A stretch of DNA of 29,528 nt from JBKHJZ01 sp046537875 (GTDB lineage Bacteria > Actinomycetota > Acidimicrobiia > Acidimicrobiales > VFJN01): positions 1 to 29,528 of the forward strand of contig JBKHJZ010000025.1 in the NCBI GenBank assembly GCA_046537875.1, written 5' to 3'. Positions 6,450 to 13,409 of this stretch are shown here, piece after piece; positions within the stretch are counted from its first letter, which is position 1; the number at the start of each line of letters is the position of its first letter. The position numbers and the translations under genes are program-made. The notes under the pieces are model-generated. The model was not told the DNA's origin. It made no database searches and saw nothing but the letters and a program-made list of their open reading frames with translations.

Positions 6450-8483
6450 TCAGCCCGGCAGCTCCCCCGTGTCGAGCAGGTGGCGGAAGCCGGCCTCGTC
6501 GAGCGTCGGAACGCCGAGCCCCTCGGCCTTCGTCACCTTCGACGCACCCGGCGACTCGCCCACGACCACGGCGGTCGTCTTGGCCGACACGCTTCCGGGC
6601 GACTTGCCGCCGCGGGCCTTGATCGCCGCCTCGGCCTCCTCGCGGCTGAAGCCCTGCAGGGTGCCGGTGACCACCACGCTCTTCCCCGCCAGAACGTCGG
6701 GCACCTCGGCGGCCGCCGGGCCCTCGACGTTCACACCCGCCGCCCGCAGGCGCGCCACCAGCTCGCGGTTCGCCGGGTCCTCGAAGAAGGTGTGCACCGA
6801 TTCGGCGATGACCGGGCCGACACCCTCGACCGCCGCCAGCTCGTCGACCGACGCGTCCATGATCCGGTCGATGTGCCCGAAGGCAGCGGCCAACGCTTCG
6901 GCGCCGGCCGGGCCCAGGTGGCGGATGTTGAGGCCCACGAGCAGGCGGTCGAGCGGCCGGGTCCGCGACGCGTCGATCGACGCCCGCAGGTTGGCGGCCG
7001 AGAGCGCACCCATGCGCTCCAGCCCCTCGACGCGCTCCCAGTCGAGCTCGTAGAGGTCGGCGACGCTGCGCACCATGCCCTCCTCGATGAGCTGCGCCAC
7101 CCGCTTCTCGCCGAGCGCGTCGATGTCCATCGCGCCGCGGCTGGCGAAGTGCTCGATGGCCCCCTGCCGCTGGAACGGGCACTCGGGATGGATGCAGCGG
7201 TGCTCCGCCTCGCCCTCGGGCCGCACGAGCTGCGAGCCGATGGGGCAGGGGCAGCGGGCGGGGAACGACCACGGAGCGAGCCCCTCGGGACGCTCGGCCA
7301 GCACCGGCCCGAGGACCTCCGGGATCACGTCGCCCGCCCGGCGAACCATGACCCGGTCACCCGGGCGGACGTCCTTGGCGCGGACCTGGTCCTCGTTGTG
7401 GAGCGTCGCCTGGCTGACCGTGACGCCGCCGACGAACACCGGCTCGAGCACCGCGTACGGGGTGGCCCGCCCGGTGCGGCCGATCGACACCAGGATGTCC
7501 CGGAGCCGGGTGGTGCGCTCCTCGGGCGGGAACTTGTAGGCGATCGCCCAGCGCGGCGCCTTGGACGTGAACCCGAGCAGCTCCCGGTGGGCGTGGTCGT
7601 CGACCTTCACGACCACGCCGTCGATCTCGTAGTCGAGATCGTGACGCCGCGACTGCCAGCGGAGGCAATAGTCGAGCACCTCGTCGGGACCCGGCTGCAC
7701 CCGGATCTCCGGGTTGACCGGAAACCCGAGGTGGCGCAGCCAGTCGAGCGCCTCGTGGTGGGTGCGCAGCTCGGGGCCGCCGTCGACCTGGCCCGCCTGG
7801 TACGCCCACAGGGAGAGCTCGCGCTGAGCCGTGATGCGGGGATCCTTCTGGCGCAGCGCGCCCGCCGCCGCGTTGCGCGGGTTCACGAACGGCCGCTGAC
7901 CCCCCTCGATCTGGCGCTCGTTGAGCGCATCGAACGCCGAGAGCGCCATGTAGACCTCGCCGCGCACCTCGAGCACCGCGGGGGCGTCGCGGCCGAGGCG
8001 CACCGGCACCTGGCCGATGGTGCGCACGTTCTCGGTGACGTCCTCACCGGTGCGCCCGTCGCCCCGGGTGGCGGCCCGGGCGTAGCGCCCGTCCTCGTAC
8101 CGGATCGAGATCGCGAGCCCGTCGATCTTCGGCTCGCACACGTAGGCGACCCCGTCGCCGTCTCCGGCCAGCCGGCGGTGCAGGCGCTGCACCCACGCGT
8201 GCAGCTCGCCCTCGTCGAAGGCGTTGTCGAGGCTCATCATCGGCACGTCGTGCACCACAGGCGCGAACACCGTGGCGACCGGAGCCCCGCCCACCCGCTG
8301 CGTCGGCGACTCGGGGGTGATCAGCTCGGGGAACTCCTCCTCGAGCGCCCGCAGCTCGCGCACCAGCTCGTCGTACTCGGCGTCGCTGATCGTCGGTTGG
8401 TCGAGCACGTGGTACCTGTGGTCGTGCTCGGCGATCTCGGAGCGCAGCGCCTCGGCGCGATCCTCGACGTCGCGGGGAGCCAT
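6450..8483 (-). CDS. ligA: NAD-dependent DNA ligase LigA
   Basis: 677 aa, the usual LigA length. LigA joins nicked DNA using NAD+. Domains in order: Ia (HDHRYHVLDQPTISDAEYDE, NMN-binding Tyr/Asp residues), adenylation domain with EPKIDG (AMP-accepting Lys119), OB fold, zinc finger (about 411-435), HhH domain (about 450-580) and C-terminal BRCT (GKSVVVTGTLQGFSREEAEA). ATG 8483 is chosen over a long upstream extension because domain Ia starts there and TACAGT ends 6 nt before it. The zinc finger is unusual: CPCPIG has Cys411 and Cys413 one residue apart instead of two, followed by Cys430 and Cys435. A MetE-like gene lies directly upstream, as beside ligA in mycobacteria. Confidence 0.97.
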   Translation of the reverse strand: MAPRDVEDRAEALRSEIAEHDHRYHVLDQPTISDAEYDELVRELRALEEEFPELITPESPTQRVGGAPVATVFAPVVHDVPMMSLDNAFDEGELHAWVQRLHRRLAGDGDGVAYVCEPKIDGLAISIRYEDGRYARAATRGDGRTGEDVTENVRTIGQVPVRLGRDAPAVLEVRGEVYMALSAFDALNERQIEGGQRPFVNPRNAAAGALRQKDPRITAQRELSLWAYQAGQVDGGPELRTHHEALDWLRHLGFPVNPEIRVQPGPDEVLDYCLRWQSRRHDLDYEIDGVVVKVDDHAHRELLGFTSKAPRWAIAYKFPPEERTTRLRDILVSIGRTGRATPYAVLEPVFVGGVTVSQATLHNEDQVRAKDVRPGDRVMVRRAGDVIPEVLGPVLAERPEGLAPWSFPARCPCPIGSQLVRPEGEAEHRCIHPECPFQRQGAIEHFASRGAMDIDALGEKRVAQLIEEGMVRSVADLYELDWERVEGLERMGALSAANLRASIDASRTRPLDRLLVGLNIRHLGPAGAEALAAAFGHIDRIMDASVDELAAVEGVGPVIAESVHTFFEDPANRELVARLRAAGVNVEGPAAAEVPDVLAGKSVVVTGTLQGFSREEAEAAIKARGGKSPGSVSAKTTAVVVGESPGASKVTKAEGLGVPTLDEAGFRHLLDTGELPG

Positions 8484-8489
8484 GCCGGG

Positions 8490-8495
8490 ACTGTA
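8490..8495 (-). promoter_or_regulatory. Candidate -10 box of ligA (leaderless)
   Basis: TACAGT on the minus strand ends 6 nt before ATG 8483. It suggests ligA has its own promoter with no 5' leader, independent of the upstream MetE-like gene. Confidence 0.45.
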
Positions 8496-8520
8496 CAGAG
8501 GCGCTGAGACGTTCAGCGGA

Positions 8521-8545
8521 GGGGCTCCGGCAGGAGCTCTGCCCC
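8521..8545 (-). terminator. Hairpin between the MetE-like gene and ligA
   Basis: GCTCC (8524-8528) pairs with GGAGC (8533-8537) around a GGCA loop; flanking GGGG and CCCC can extend the stem across a bulge. It lies downstream of the MetE-like stop in the 131-bp gap before ligA. There is no T run, so it is a weak terminator candidate. Confidence 0.3.
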
Positions 8546-8614
8546 CGCCGCACCCCCCGCCAGTCGACCCCGGGGGACCCGCCGAAGACGTTCGAGTCCG
8601 GTGCCCAGGAAGCG

Positions 8615-9622
8615 CTACGCGCCGACGTCGATGCCGAGCTCCACCGCGTGGGCCTCCACCCGCTGCGCGAGCGTGGCCACCAGGTCGAGCACGTGGTGGG
8701 CCTGGGGGATGTCGAGCCCCACCAGGCCACACGCCGGGGTGATCAACGCCTGCTCGACGAGCAGCTCGAGCTCGCACCCGCCCTCGACCAGCGCATCCCA
8801 CTCCGAGATCAGCCGGCGCCAGAGGAGGTCGGCCGACCCCCCGAGGGGCCGGTCGACGGGCACCGCTCCCCACGCGACCCAGCCGCCGCGCTCCATGAAG
8901 CCGGCGAACGCCCCCGCGTGCTCGCCGGCGCCGGTGTCCACCGGCAGCGACAGGATCTGCGGGCCGGCCTGGAGCACGGCCGGCCAGTCGGCCCGGCCGC
9001 AGCAGTGCAGCCCGGCGATCGCCCGGTCCTCCACCGCGGCGAGGGCCGACGACACCAGGTCGAGGGTGTCCTCGACCGCCAGGGGGAACCCGGGGTCGAG
9101 CGCGGCGGTGAGCCCCGGCTCGTCGAGGAAGAGCAGCGGGGTGGCGCCGGGCGCGGTGCGGCGGGCGGCGAGCAGGGTGGCACGGATCCGCGCCCGGACC
9201 GACGCCGATGCGACGGCGAACGCCCGGCCGGCCGGGACGCCCACCGCGTGCAGCGCCAACCCCAGCGTGACGGGTCCCGTGAGCTGCAGCTTGAACGGCG
9301 CCACCCGCCCGGCGATCGCCTCGAGGAAGGTGCGCAGCCCCACGAACGGCTGCCCGGCGATGCCGCCGTCGGTGAGGGGTGCGTCCGGGCGGACCGCTGC
9401 CTCATCGACCACCAGCGAGCCGTCGGGCAGCACGGTGACCCCGGAGATGCCCCAGGCCGCCTGCGCCACCATTCCCTCGACCGGTGACCGCTTCGGCAGC
9501 GACGGCGCGGCCGGGAGCCGCGGGGTCCGCTCCAGCGCGCAGGCGACGGCCGCGTCCACATCGTCGTGCGGGAGGCTGCCGATGGCGGTCGCCAGCCCGA
9601 CCGGGAGGAGCACCTCCCTCAT
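8615..9622 (-). CDS. Methionine synthase II (MetE C-terminal)-like protein
   Basis: 335 aa, a single (beta/alpha)8 barrel related to the catalytic half of cobalamin-independent methionine synthase (COG0620) and to the uroporphyrinogen decarboxylase fold. Visible features: ATAIGSLPHDD at the start, LQLTGPVTLGLAL (about 112-124), FLDEPGL (Asp167-Glu168) and HCCG (206-209), whose His and Cys match zinc ligands of MetE. It is far shorter than true MetE (about 750 aa) and lacks the N-terminal half, so methionine synthesis is not assured. Mycobacteria carry a similar short gene beside ligA. ATG 9622 is directly preceded by a CGGCGCC-TCA-GGCGCCG palindrome (9623-9639). Confidence 0.85.
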   Translation of the reverse strand: MREVLLPVGLATAIGSLPHDDVDAAVACALERTPRLPAAPSLPKRSPVEGMVAQAAWGISGVTVLPDGSLVVDEAAVRPDAPLTDGGIAGQPFVGLRTFLEAIAGRVAPFKLQLTGPVTLGLALHAVGVPAGRAFAVASASVRARIRATLLAARRTAPGATPLLFLDEPGLTAALDPGFPLAVEDTLDLVSSALAAVEDRAIAGLHCCGRADWPAVLQAGPQILSLPVDTGAGEHAGAFAGFMERGGWVAWGAVPVDRPLGGSADLLWRRLISEWDALVEGGCELELLVEQALITPACGLVGLDIPQAHHVLDLVATLAQRVEAHAVELGIDVGA

Positions 9623-9639
9623 CGGCGCCTCAGGCGCCG
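9623..9639. promoter_or_regulatory. Palindrome abutting the MetE-like start codon
   Basis: CGGCGCC-TCA-GGCGCCG is a perfect 7-bp inverted repeat with a 3-nt loop, touching the ATG of the minus-strand MetE-like gene. As RNA it would fold at the ribosome entry site; as DNA it could be an operator. Confidence 0.4.
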
Positions 9640-9713
9640 AGCGGATCGGCGGCTCAAGCTCTTCGACACGGCACCCCCCGTGTGCTCGGCACCCCGGACT
9701 GGAATAGCCACCG

Positions 9714-10667
9714 TTGCGCACCATCGGCAAATCTCTGCTCGCCGTGGACCCCGATCGCCGCACCGCCCAGAGCGCCCGGATCTCGGTGCGTCGCCCGCGC
9801 CTCGGCGCCTGGCCGGTCCGGCTGGCGTGGCTCGTGCTGCCGTTCGTCTGCGGCCCGGCGCTCGGCGACGCCCTCGACGGGGCGGGCCGGCCGCTGCAGC
9901 TGGTGGCCAGCGCGGGGATGTGGGCCGGCTGGGCCGGGGTGCTGGTGGCCACGCTCGTGCCATCGACGGTGAGCCTCACGGCGCTGCGGCTCGCGGCCCC
10001 GGCGCCGGTGGTGGCATCGGCGGCCGCCGCCGTCGCCGGCGGTGCGCCGTCGGGCACCGAGATCGTGGCGCTCGCCGGGTCGCTGGCCGTCGCGCTCGTC
10101 GCGCTGTCGCCCCCGGTGGGCGAGGTCTTCGTCGACGGGTCGTCGTACGGCGACGAGAGGCGCATGCCGTTGCGGGCCCCGGGGCCGCTGCTCCTGGGCC
10201 CGGTGGAGGTCGCGTGGTGCGTCGCCGCCGCCGGGACGGCTGCGGGGCCGCTGCTGCTCGCCGCCGAGCGGTGGGTCGCGGGTGGGATCGCTCTGGCCGC
10301 CGGGCCTCCCGCCGCCTGGCTCGCGGTGCGGGCCCTCCACACGCTCGCCCGGCGCTGGGTGGTGTTCGTGCCCGCCGGGCTGGTGGTGCACGACCCGCTC
10401 GCGCTGGTGAACGCCGTGCTGGTGCGCCGGGAGGTGCTGCGCTCCCTCGGGCCCGCACCGGCCGACACCGACGCCCTCGACCTCACGCGCGGGGCGCTCG
10501 GGCTGGCGCTGGAGATCCGCCTCTCGGAGCCGGTGCCCGTGACGCTCGTGCGGCCGCCCGGGGGCGGGGTCTCGGTCGCGAACCGCAGCACCGACGCCTT
10601 GCTGGTGGCGCCGTCCCGGCCGGGCACGGTGCTCGCGGAGGCGCGCCGCCGGCGTCTGGTGGTCTGA
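9714..10667 (+). CDS. Polytopic membrane protein, function unknown
   Basis: 317 aa. About five hydrophobic segments are visible in the first 205 residues (around 33-52, 60-82, 84-110, 116-136 and 165-205). A motif-like stretch, PPVGEVFVDGSSYGDERRMP, lies between them and looks conserved enough to define a family, though I cannot name it. The last 110 residues are soluble and beta-rich (RRWVVFVPAGLVVHDPLALV). TTG 9714 is chosen because TGGAAT (9700-9705) ends 8 nt before it, consistent with a leaderless start; GTG 9744 is the alternative. It is divergent from the MetE-like gene and convergent with the TetR gene. Confidence 0.75.
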   Translation: MRTIGKSLLAVDPDRRTAQSARISVRRPRLGAWPVRLAWLVLPFVCGPALGDALDGAGRPLQLVASAGMWAGWAGVLVATLVPSTVSLTALRLAAPAPVVASAAAAVAGGAPSGTEIVALAGSLAVALVALSPPVGEVFVDGSSYGDERRMPLRAPGPLLLGPVEVAWCVAAAGTAAGPLLLAAERWVAGGIALAAGPPAAWLAVRALHTLARRWVVFVPAGLVVHDPLALVNAVLVRREVLRSLGPAPADTDALDLTRGALGLALEIRLSEPVPVTLVRPPGGGVSVANRSTDALLVAPSRPGTVLAEARRRRLVV

Positions 10668-10717
10668 GCGCGGCCGTGGCGTGGTGCGCCGCCGCGGTGG
10701 CCGCAGTCGCCACAGTC

Positions 10718-10798
10718 CCCGAGGTCATGGGTTCCAGGTCCCCCGCGGTCCCCGAGGTCATCGGTTCCACGCCCCCGAGCCCGAGGTCATAGGTTCCA
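10718..10798. repeat. Three 19-bp direct repeats
   Basis: CCCGAGGTCATNGGTTCCA occurs at 10718-10736 (N=G), 10751-10769 (N=C) and 10780-10798 (N=A), identical except at that one position. Start-to-start distances are 33 and 29 bp. The repeats lie in the 214-bp gap between the convergent membrane-protein and TetR genes. Because 29 is not a multiple of three, the conservation is not that of a coding repeat. Function unknown. Confidence 0.85.
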
Positions 10799-10842
10799 GA
10801 TCCGGAACCCCACCCCTCCGGCACCACACCACGGAACCCCAC
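10792..10842. repeat. Inverted GGTTCC/GGAACC hairpin and 11-bp repeats
   Basis: GGTTCC (end of the third 19-bp repeat) pairs with GGAACC across AGATCC at 10792-10809. CGGAACCCCAC occurs at 10803-10813 and again at 10832-10842. The hairpin could end transcription from either convergent gene; no T run is present. From 10843 to 10881 I see nothing distinct. Confidence 0.5.
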
Positions 10843-10881
10843 GCCTCAAGGCACGCCCCTCGCCACGTGCCGCCGCCGTGG

Positions 10882-11580
10882 TCAGACGGACCCACCGCGG
10901 CGACCGGAACCGGGGCGGGCGCCCCGAACGGAACCGGAGCGGGCGCTGCGACCGGAGGCGGAACGGCCGGCGCGGTGCCGCACTCCGGCGAGCCCGGCGT
11001 CGACGACCGTCTCGATGAGGCGGTCGTCGACCGGTTCGCCCGAGACGAGCAACCGGTAGAAGACGGGGCCGCCCACCAGGTCGAGCACGAGCTCGGGGTC
11101 CGTGCCCTGCGGGAGCTCGCCGCGGTCGATGCCGCGGGTGACGGCCACCCGACCGGTTCGCCGGCGCTCGCGCATGAACTGCGTCAACACCTCGCGCATC
11201 TCGGGGTTGACCGCCGCCTCGGCGATGATGGCCGGCATGATCCGGCCCGCCGGCGTGTCGCGCAGCTTGGTGGTCAACCCGCGCATCAGCACGACCAGGT
11301 CGTCCCGCAGCGAACCCGTGTCGGGGTCGTCCAGCTGGATGCCGAGGTGGTGGGCGGTGTCCAGCAGGAGCTCGGCCCTCGACCGCCAGCGCCGGTAGAC
11401 GGTGGCCTTGCCGCAGCCGGCGCGCGCCGCCACCTCGTCGACGGTGAAGCCGCCGGGGCCGTGCTCGGCCAGCACGTCGACCGCCGCCCGCATGATGGCC
11501 TCGCCGGCCCGGGCGTCGCGCGGGCGCCCGGGCCGGCGGCCGCTGTGGTCGATCGGCGTGCTCGTGGTGGCGCCCCTCAT
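10882..11580 (-). CDS. TetR family regulator of the MFS pump
   Basis: 232 aa. The DNA-binding domain is clear: GRPRDARAGEAIMRAAVDVL, then FTVDEVAARAGCGKATVYRR (recognition helix about residues 55-65) and WRSRAELLLD. The C-terminal part (about 85-200) resembles the TetR_C ligand domain with GRIMPAIIAEAAVNPEMREV and DPELVLDLVGGPVFYRLLVS. Start ATG 11580 overlaps the MFS stop (ATGA), so the two genes are translationally coupled and the pump is the probable target. The last 30 or so residues are Arg/Ser/Gly-rich and encoded by 24-bp tandem repeats, making the protein longer than the usual 190-200 aa. Confidence 0.92.
   Translation of the reverse strand: MRGATTSTPIDHSGRRPGRPRDARAGEAIMRAAVDVLAEHGPGGFTVDEVAARAGCGKATVYRRWRSRAELLLDTAHHLGIQLDDPDTGSLRDDLVVLMRGLTTKLRDTPAGRIMPAIIAEAAVNPEMREVLTQFMRERRRTGRVAVTRGIDRGELPQGTDPELVLDLVGGPVFYRLLVSGEPVDDRLIETVVDAGLAGVRHRAGRSASGRSARSGSVRGARPGSGRRGGSV
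10901..10972. repeat. 24-bp tandem repeats at the 3' end of the TetR gene
   Basis: Units at 10901-10924 and 10925-10948 match at most positions (CGACCGGAACCGGGGCGGGC against CGAACGGAACCGGAGCGGGC); a third unit at 10949-10972 is more diverged. They encode residues of about 203-227 of the regulator and share GGAACC with the downstream intergenic repeats. Confidence 0.65.
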
Positions 11581-13253
11581 GTCGTGGCCGGTGCCGGCGA
11601 CACGTCCTCGTCGCCCGGTGGCACCACGGTAGGTGCCCGGTCGGCGCCGGTGTTCGGCCCGCCGGCGGCCGGGTCGCCCGAGGCGGGTTCGCCGGGGCCG
11701 GGCCCGCCGGCGGCCGGGGCGTCGTGGTCGGGGGCGTGGGCGGGGAGGAACACGCCGACCATCACCGCCCCGATCGCCAGCGCCACGGCCCCGATGGTGA
11801 ACGCCGCGCCCATCCCGTCGACGAAGCCCTGCGACGCCGCCGCGGCCAGCATCCGGCCCGGCTCGCCGCCCACCTCGCCGGCCACCGCCATCGCGGCGCC
11901 GACCTGGTCGGTGATCGCGTGGGCCACATCGGTGGGCACCGGGAGGCCGTCGATCGAGTCGGTCACGCGCGGGCGGTAGGTCGAGCTCATGGTCGAGCCC
12001 AGGACCGCCACGCCGAGGGCGCCACCCACCTGCCGGGTCGTGTCGTTGACCGCCGACCCGACGCCCGCCTTCGCCAGGGGCAACGAGCCCATGATCGACT
12101 CGGTGGCGGGCGGCATCACCAGGGCGAGGCCGGCCGCGAGCACGACGAAGCTGGCGACCACGTCGCCGTAGGTCGACCCCGGGGTCAGGGCCCCGGCCAG
12201 CAGCAGCCCGGCCGCCGCCACGAGCAGCCCGGTGGCGACGACGATCTTGGCCCCGATGCGCTCGACGATCCGGGCGCTGAGCGGGGCGACCACCATCTGC
12301 GTGGCGGCGATGGGCAGCAGGCGGATCCCGGCCTCCAGCGCGCTGTAGCCGAGCACCGACTGGAGGAACTGGGTCATCAGGAACAGCGACCCGAACATGG
12401 CGAAGAACGTGAGCGTGATGGCCCCCGACGCCGCCGAGAACCGCGGGTTGCGGAAGAAGCCGAGGTCGAGCATCGGGAAGCGGGCACGGCGCTCCCACAC
12501 CAGGAAGGCGCCGAGCAGCACCGCGGCCAGCGCGAACGCCCCGACGATCGCCGGCTCGGTCCACCCCGTCGGGCCCTCGATGATCGCCCACACCAGGGCC
12601 ACGAGGCCGCCGATCGACAGCAGGGCACCGGGGACGTCGACCGGCAGGGCGTCGGGATCCCTCGACGTCGGCACGAGCAGCTGGCCGAGCACCAGCGCGA
12701 CGACGACCACCGGCACGTTGATCAGGAACACCGAGCCCCACCAGAAGTGCTCGAGCAGCCAGCCGCCGGTCACCGGACCCACCGCGACCGCCATGCCGGC
12801 GGTGGCCGTCCAGATGGCGATGGCCTGCGCCCGCTCCCGCCGGTCGGTGAAGACGTTGGTGATGATCGACAGGGTGGCCGGCATGACGAGGGCGCCGCCC
12901 ACACCCATGACGGCCCGGGTGGCGATGAGCTGGCCGGCGCTGTCGGCGAGGGCCGACAGCACGGCCGCCACGCCCATGATCACGAGGCCGAGCGCCAGGG
13001 CGCCCCGCCGGCCGAAGCGGTCGCCGAGGGCTCCCATGGTGAGCAGCAGCCCGGCGAAGACGAGGACGTAGGAGTCGACCACCCACTGGAGCTCGCTGGT
13101 GCTGGCACCGAGGTCGCGCTGGAGGGTCGGGATCGCCACGTTGACGATCGTGTTGTCCATGACGATCAGGAGCAGGCTCAGGCACATGACGGCGAGAACG
13201 AGCCACCGCCGGGGTGAGGCCGCCTGCACGTGGGGATCCGGCGTCGGTGCCAT
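11577..13253 (-). CDS. MFS multidrug efflux transporter (DHA2/EmrB-QacA type, 14 TM)
   Basis: 558 aa. It carries the DHA2 signatures: LLIVMDNTIVNVAIPTLQRD in TM1, the TM2-3 loop motif LGDRFGRRGALALG, antiporter motif C region AGMAVAVGPVTGGWLLEHFW and about 14 hydrophobic segments. These proton antiporters export drugs or hydrophobic compounds; the substrate is unknown. The C-terminal 50 residues form a Pro/Gly/Asp-rich cytoplasmic tail. ATG 13253 is chosen because GGAGAGG lies a few bases upstream on the minus strand and the cytoplasmic N-terminus is then of normal length; the ORF is open to 13367. It leads a two-gene operon with the TetR gene. Confidence 0.93.
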   Translation of the reverse strand: MAPTPDPHVQAASPRRWLVLAVMCLSLLLIVMDNTIVNVAIPTLQRDLGASTSELQWVVDSYVLVFAGLLLTMGALGDRFGRRGALALGLVIMGVAAVLSALADSAGQLIATRAVMGVGGALVMPATLSIITNVFTDRRERAQAIAIWTATAGMAVAVGPVTGGWLLEHFWWGSVFLINVPVVVVALVLGQLLVPTSRDPDALPVDVPGALLSIGGLVALVWAIIEGPTGWTEPAIVGAFALAAVLLGAFLVWERRARFPMLDLGFFRNPRFSAASGAITLTFFAMFGSLFLMTQFLQSVLGYSALEAGIRLLPIAATQMVVAPLSARIVERIGAKIVVATGLLVAAAGLLLAGALTPGSTYGDVVASFVVLAAGLALVMPPATESIMGSLPLAKAGVGSAVNDTTRQVGGALGVAVLGSTMSSTYRPRVTDSIDGLPVPTDVAHAITDQVGAAMAVAGEVGGEPGRMLAAAASQGFVDGMGAAFTIGAVALAIGAVMVGVFLPAHAPDHDAPAAGGPGPGEPASGDPAAGGPNTGADRAPTVVPPGDEDVSPAPATT

Positions 13254-13317
13254 CTGCCACCTCTCCGTGGGATTACGAGACGAACGAGTCCGCTGACCCG
13301 CCATCATCCGCGTCCCA

Positions 13318-13350
13318 GTTCCGGAACGCAAGGGTTTCGGAACGATTCCG
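13318..13350 (-). promoter_or_regulatory. Twin palindromes and promoter of the MFS-TetR operon
   Basis: GTTCCGGAAC (13318-13327) and CGGAACGATTCCG (13338-13350) are two palindromes sharing CGGAAC, 10 bp apart. On the minus strand TTGCGT then 17 bp then GATGAT forms a promoter candidate overlapping the first palindrome. A TetR dimer bound at one or both sites would repress the operon. Confidence 0.5.
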
Positions 13351-13409
13351 TCCGTGATTCTCGTCACCCACGCTGCACCGGGTGCCGGGCAGCCGAGCGC
13401 TCGGTGACC

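Noticed and set aside
8484..8873. N-terminal extension of LigA
   Set aside because: Domain Ia begins at 8483, a TACAGT box lies just upstream, and the extension overlaps the MetE-like gene.
10718..10798. CRISPR array
   Set aside because: Spacing between the repeats is only 10-14 bp, the repeats are short, and no cas gene is present.
10483..10842. Minus-strand ORF reading EPMTSGT twice through the 19-bp repeats
   Set aside because: The third repeat is in another frame, the ORF runs antisense into the membrane-protein gene, and no start signal is visible.
11724..13217. Long plus-strand ORF (497 aa) opposite the MFS gene
   Set aside because: Its product is a low-complexity Arg/His/Gln/Asp mix and it mirrors the MFS gene, which has clear DHA2 motifs. 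Long antisense ORFs are expected in such GC-rich DNA.
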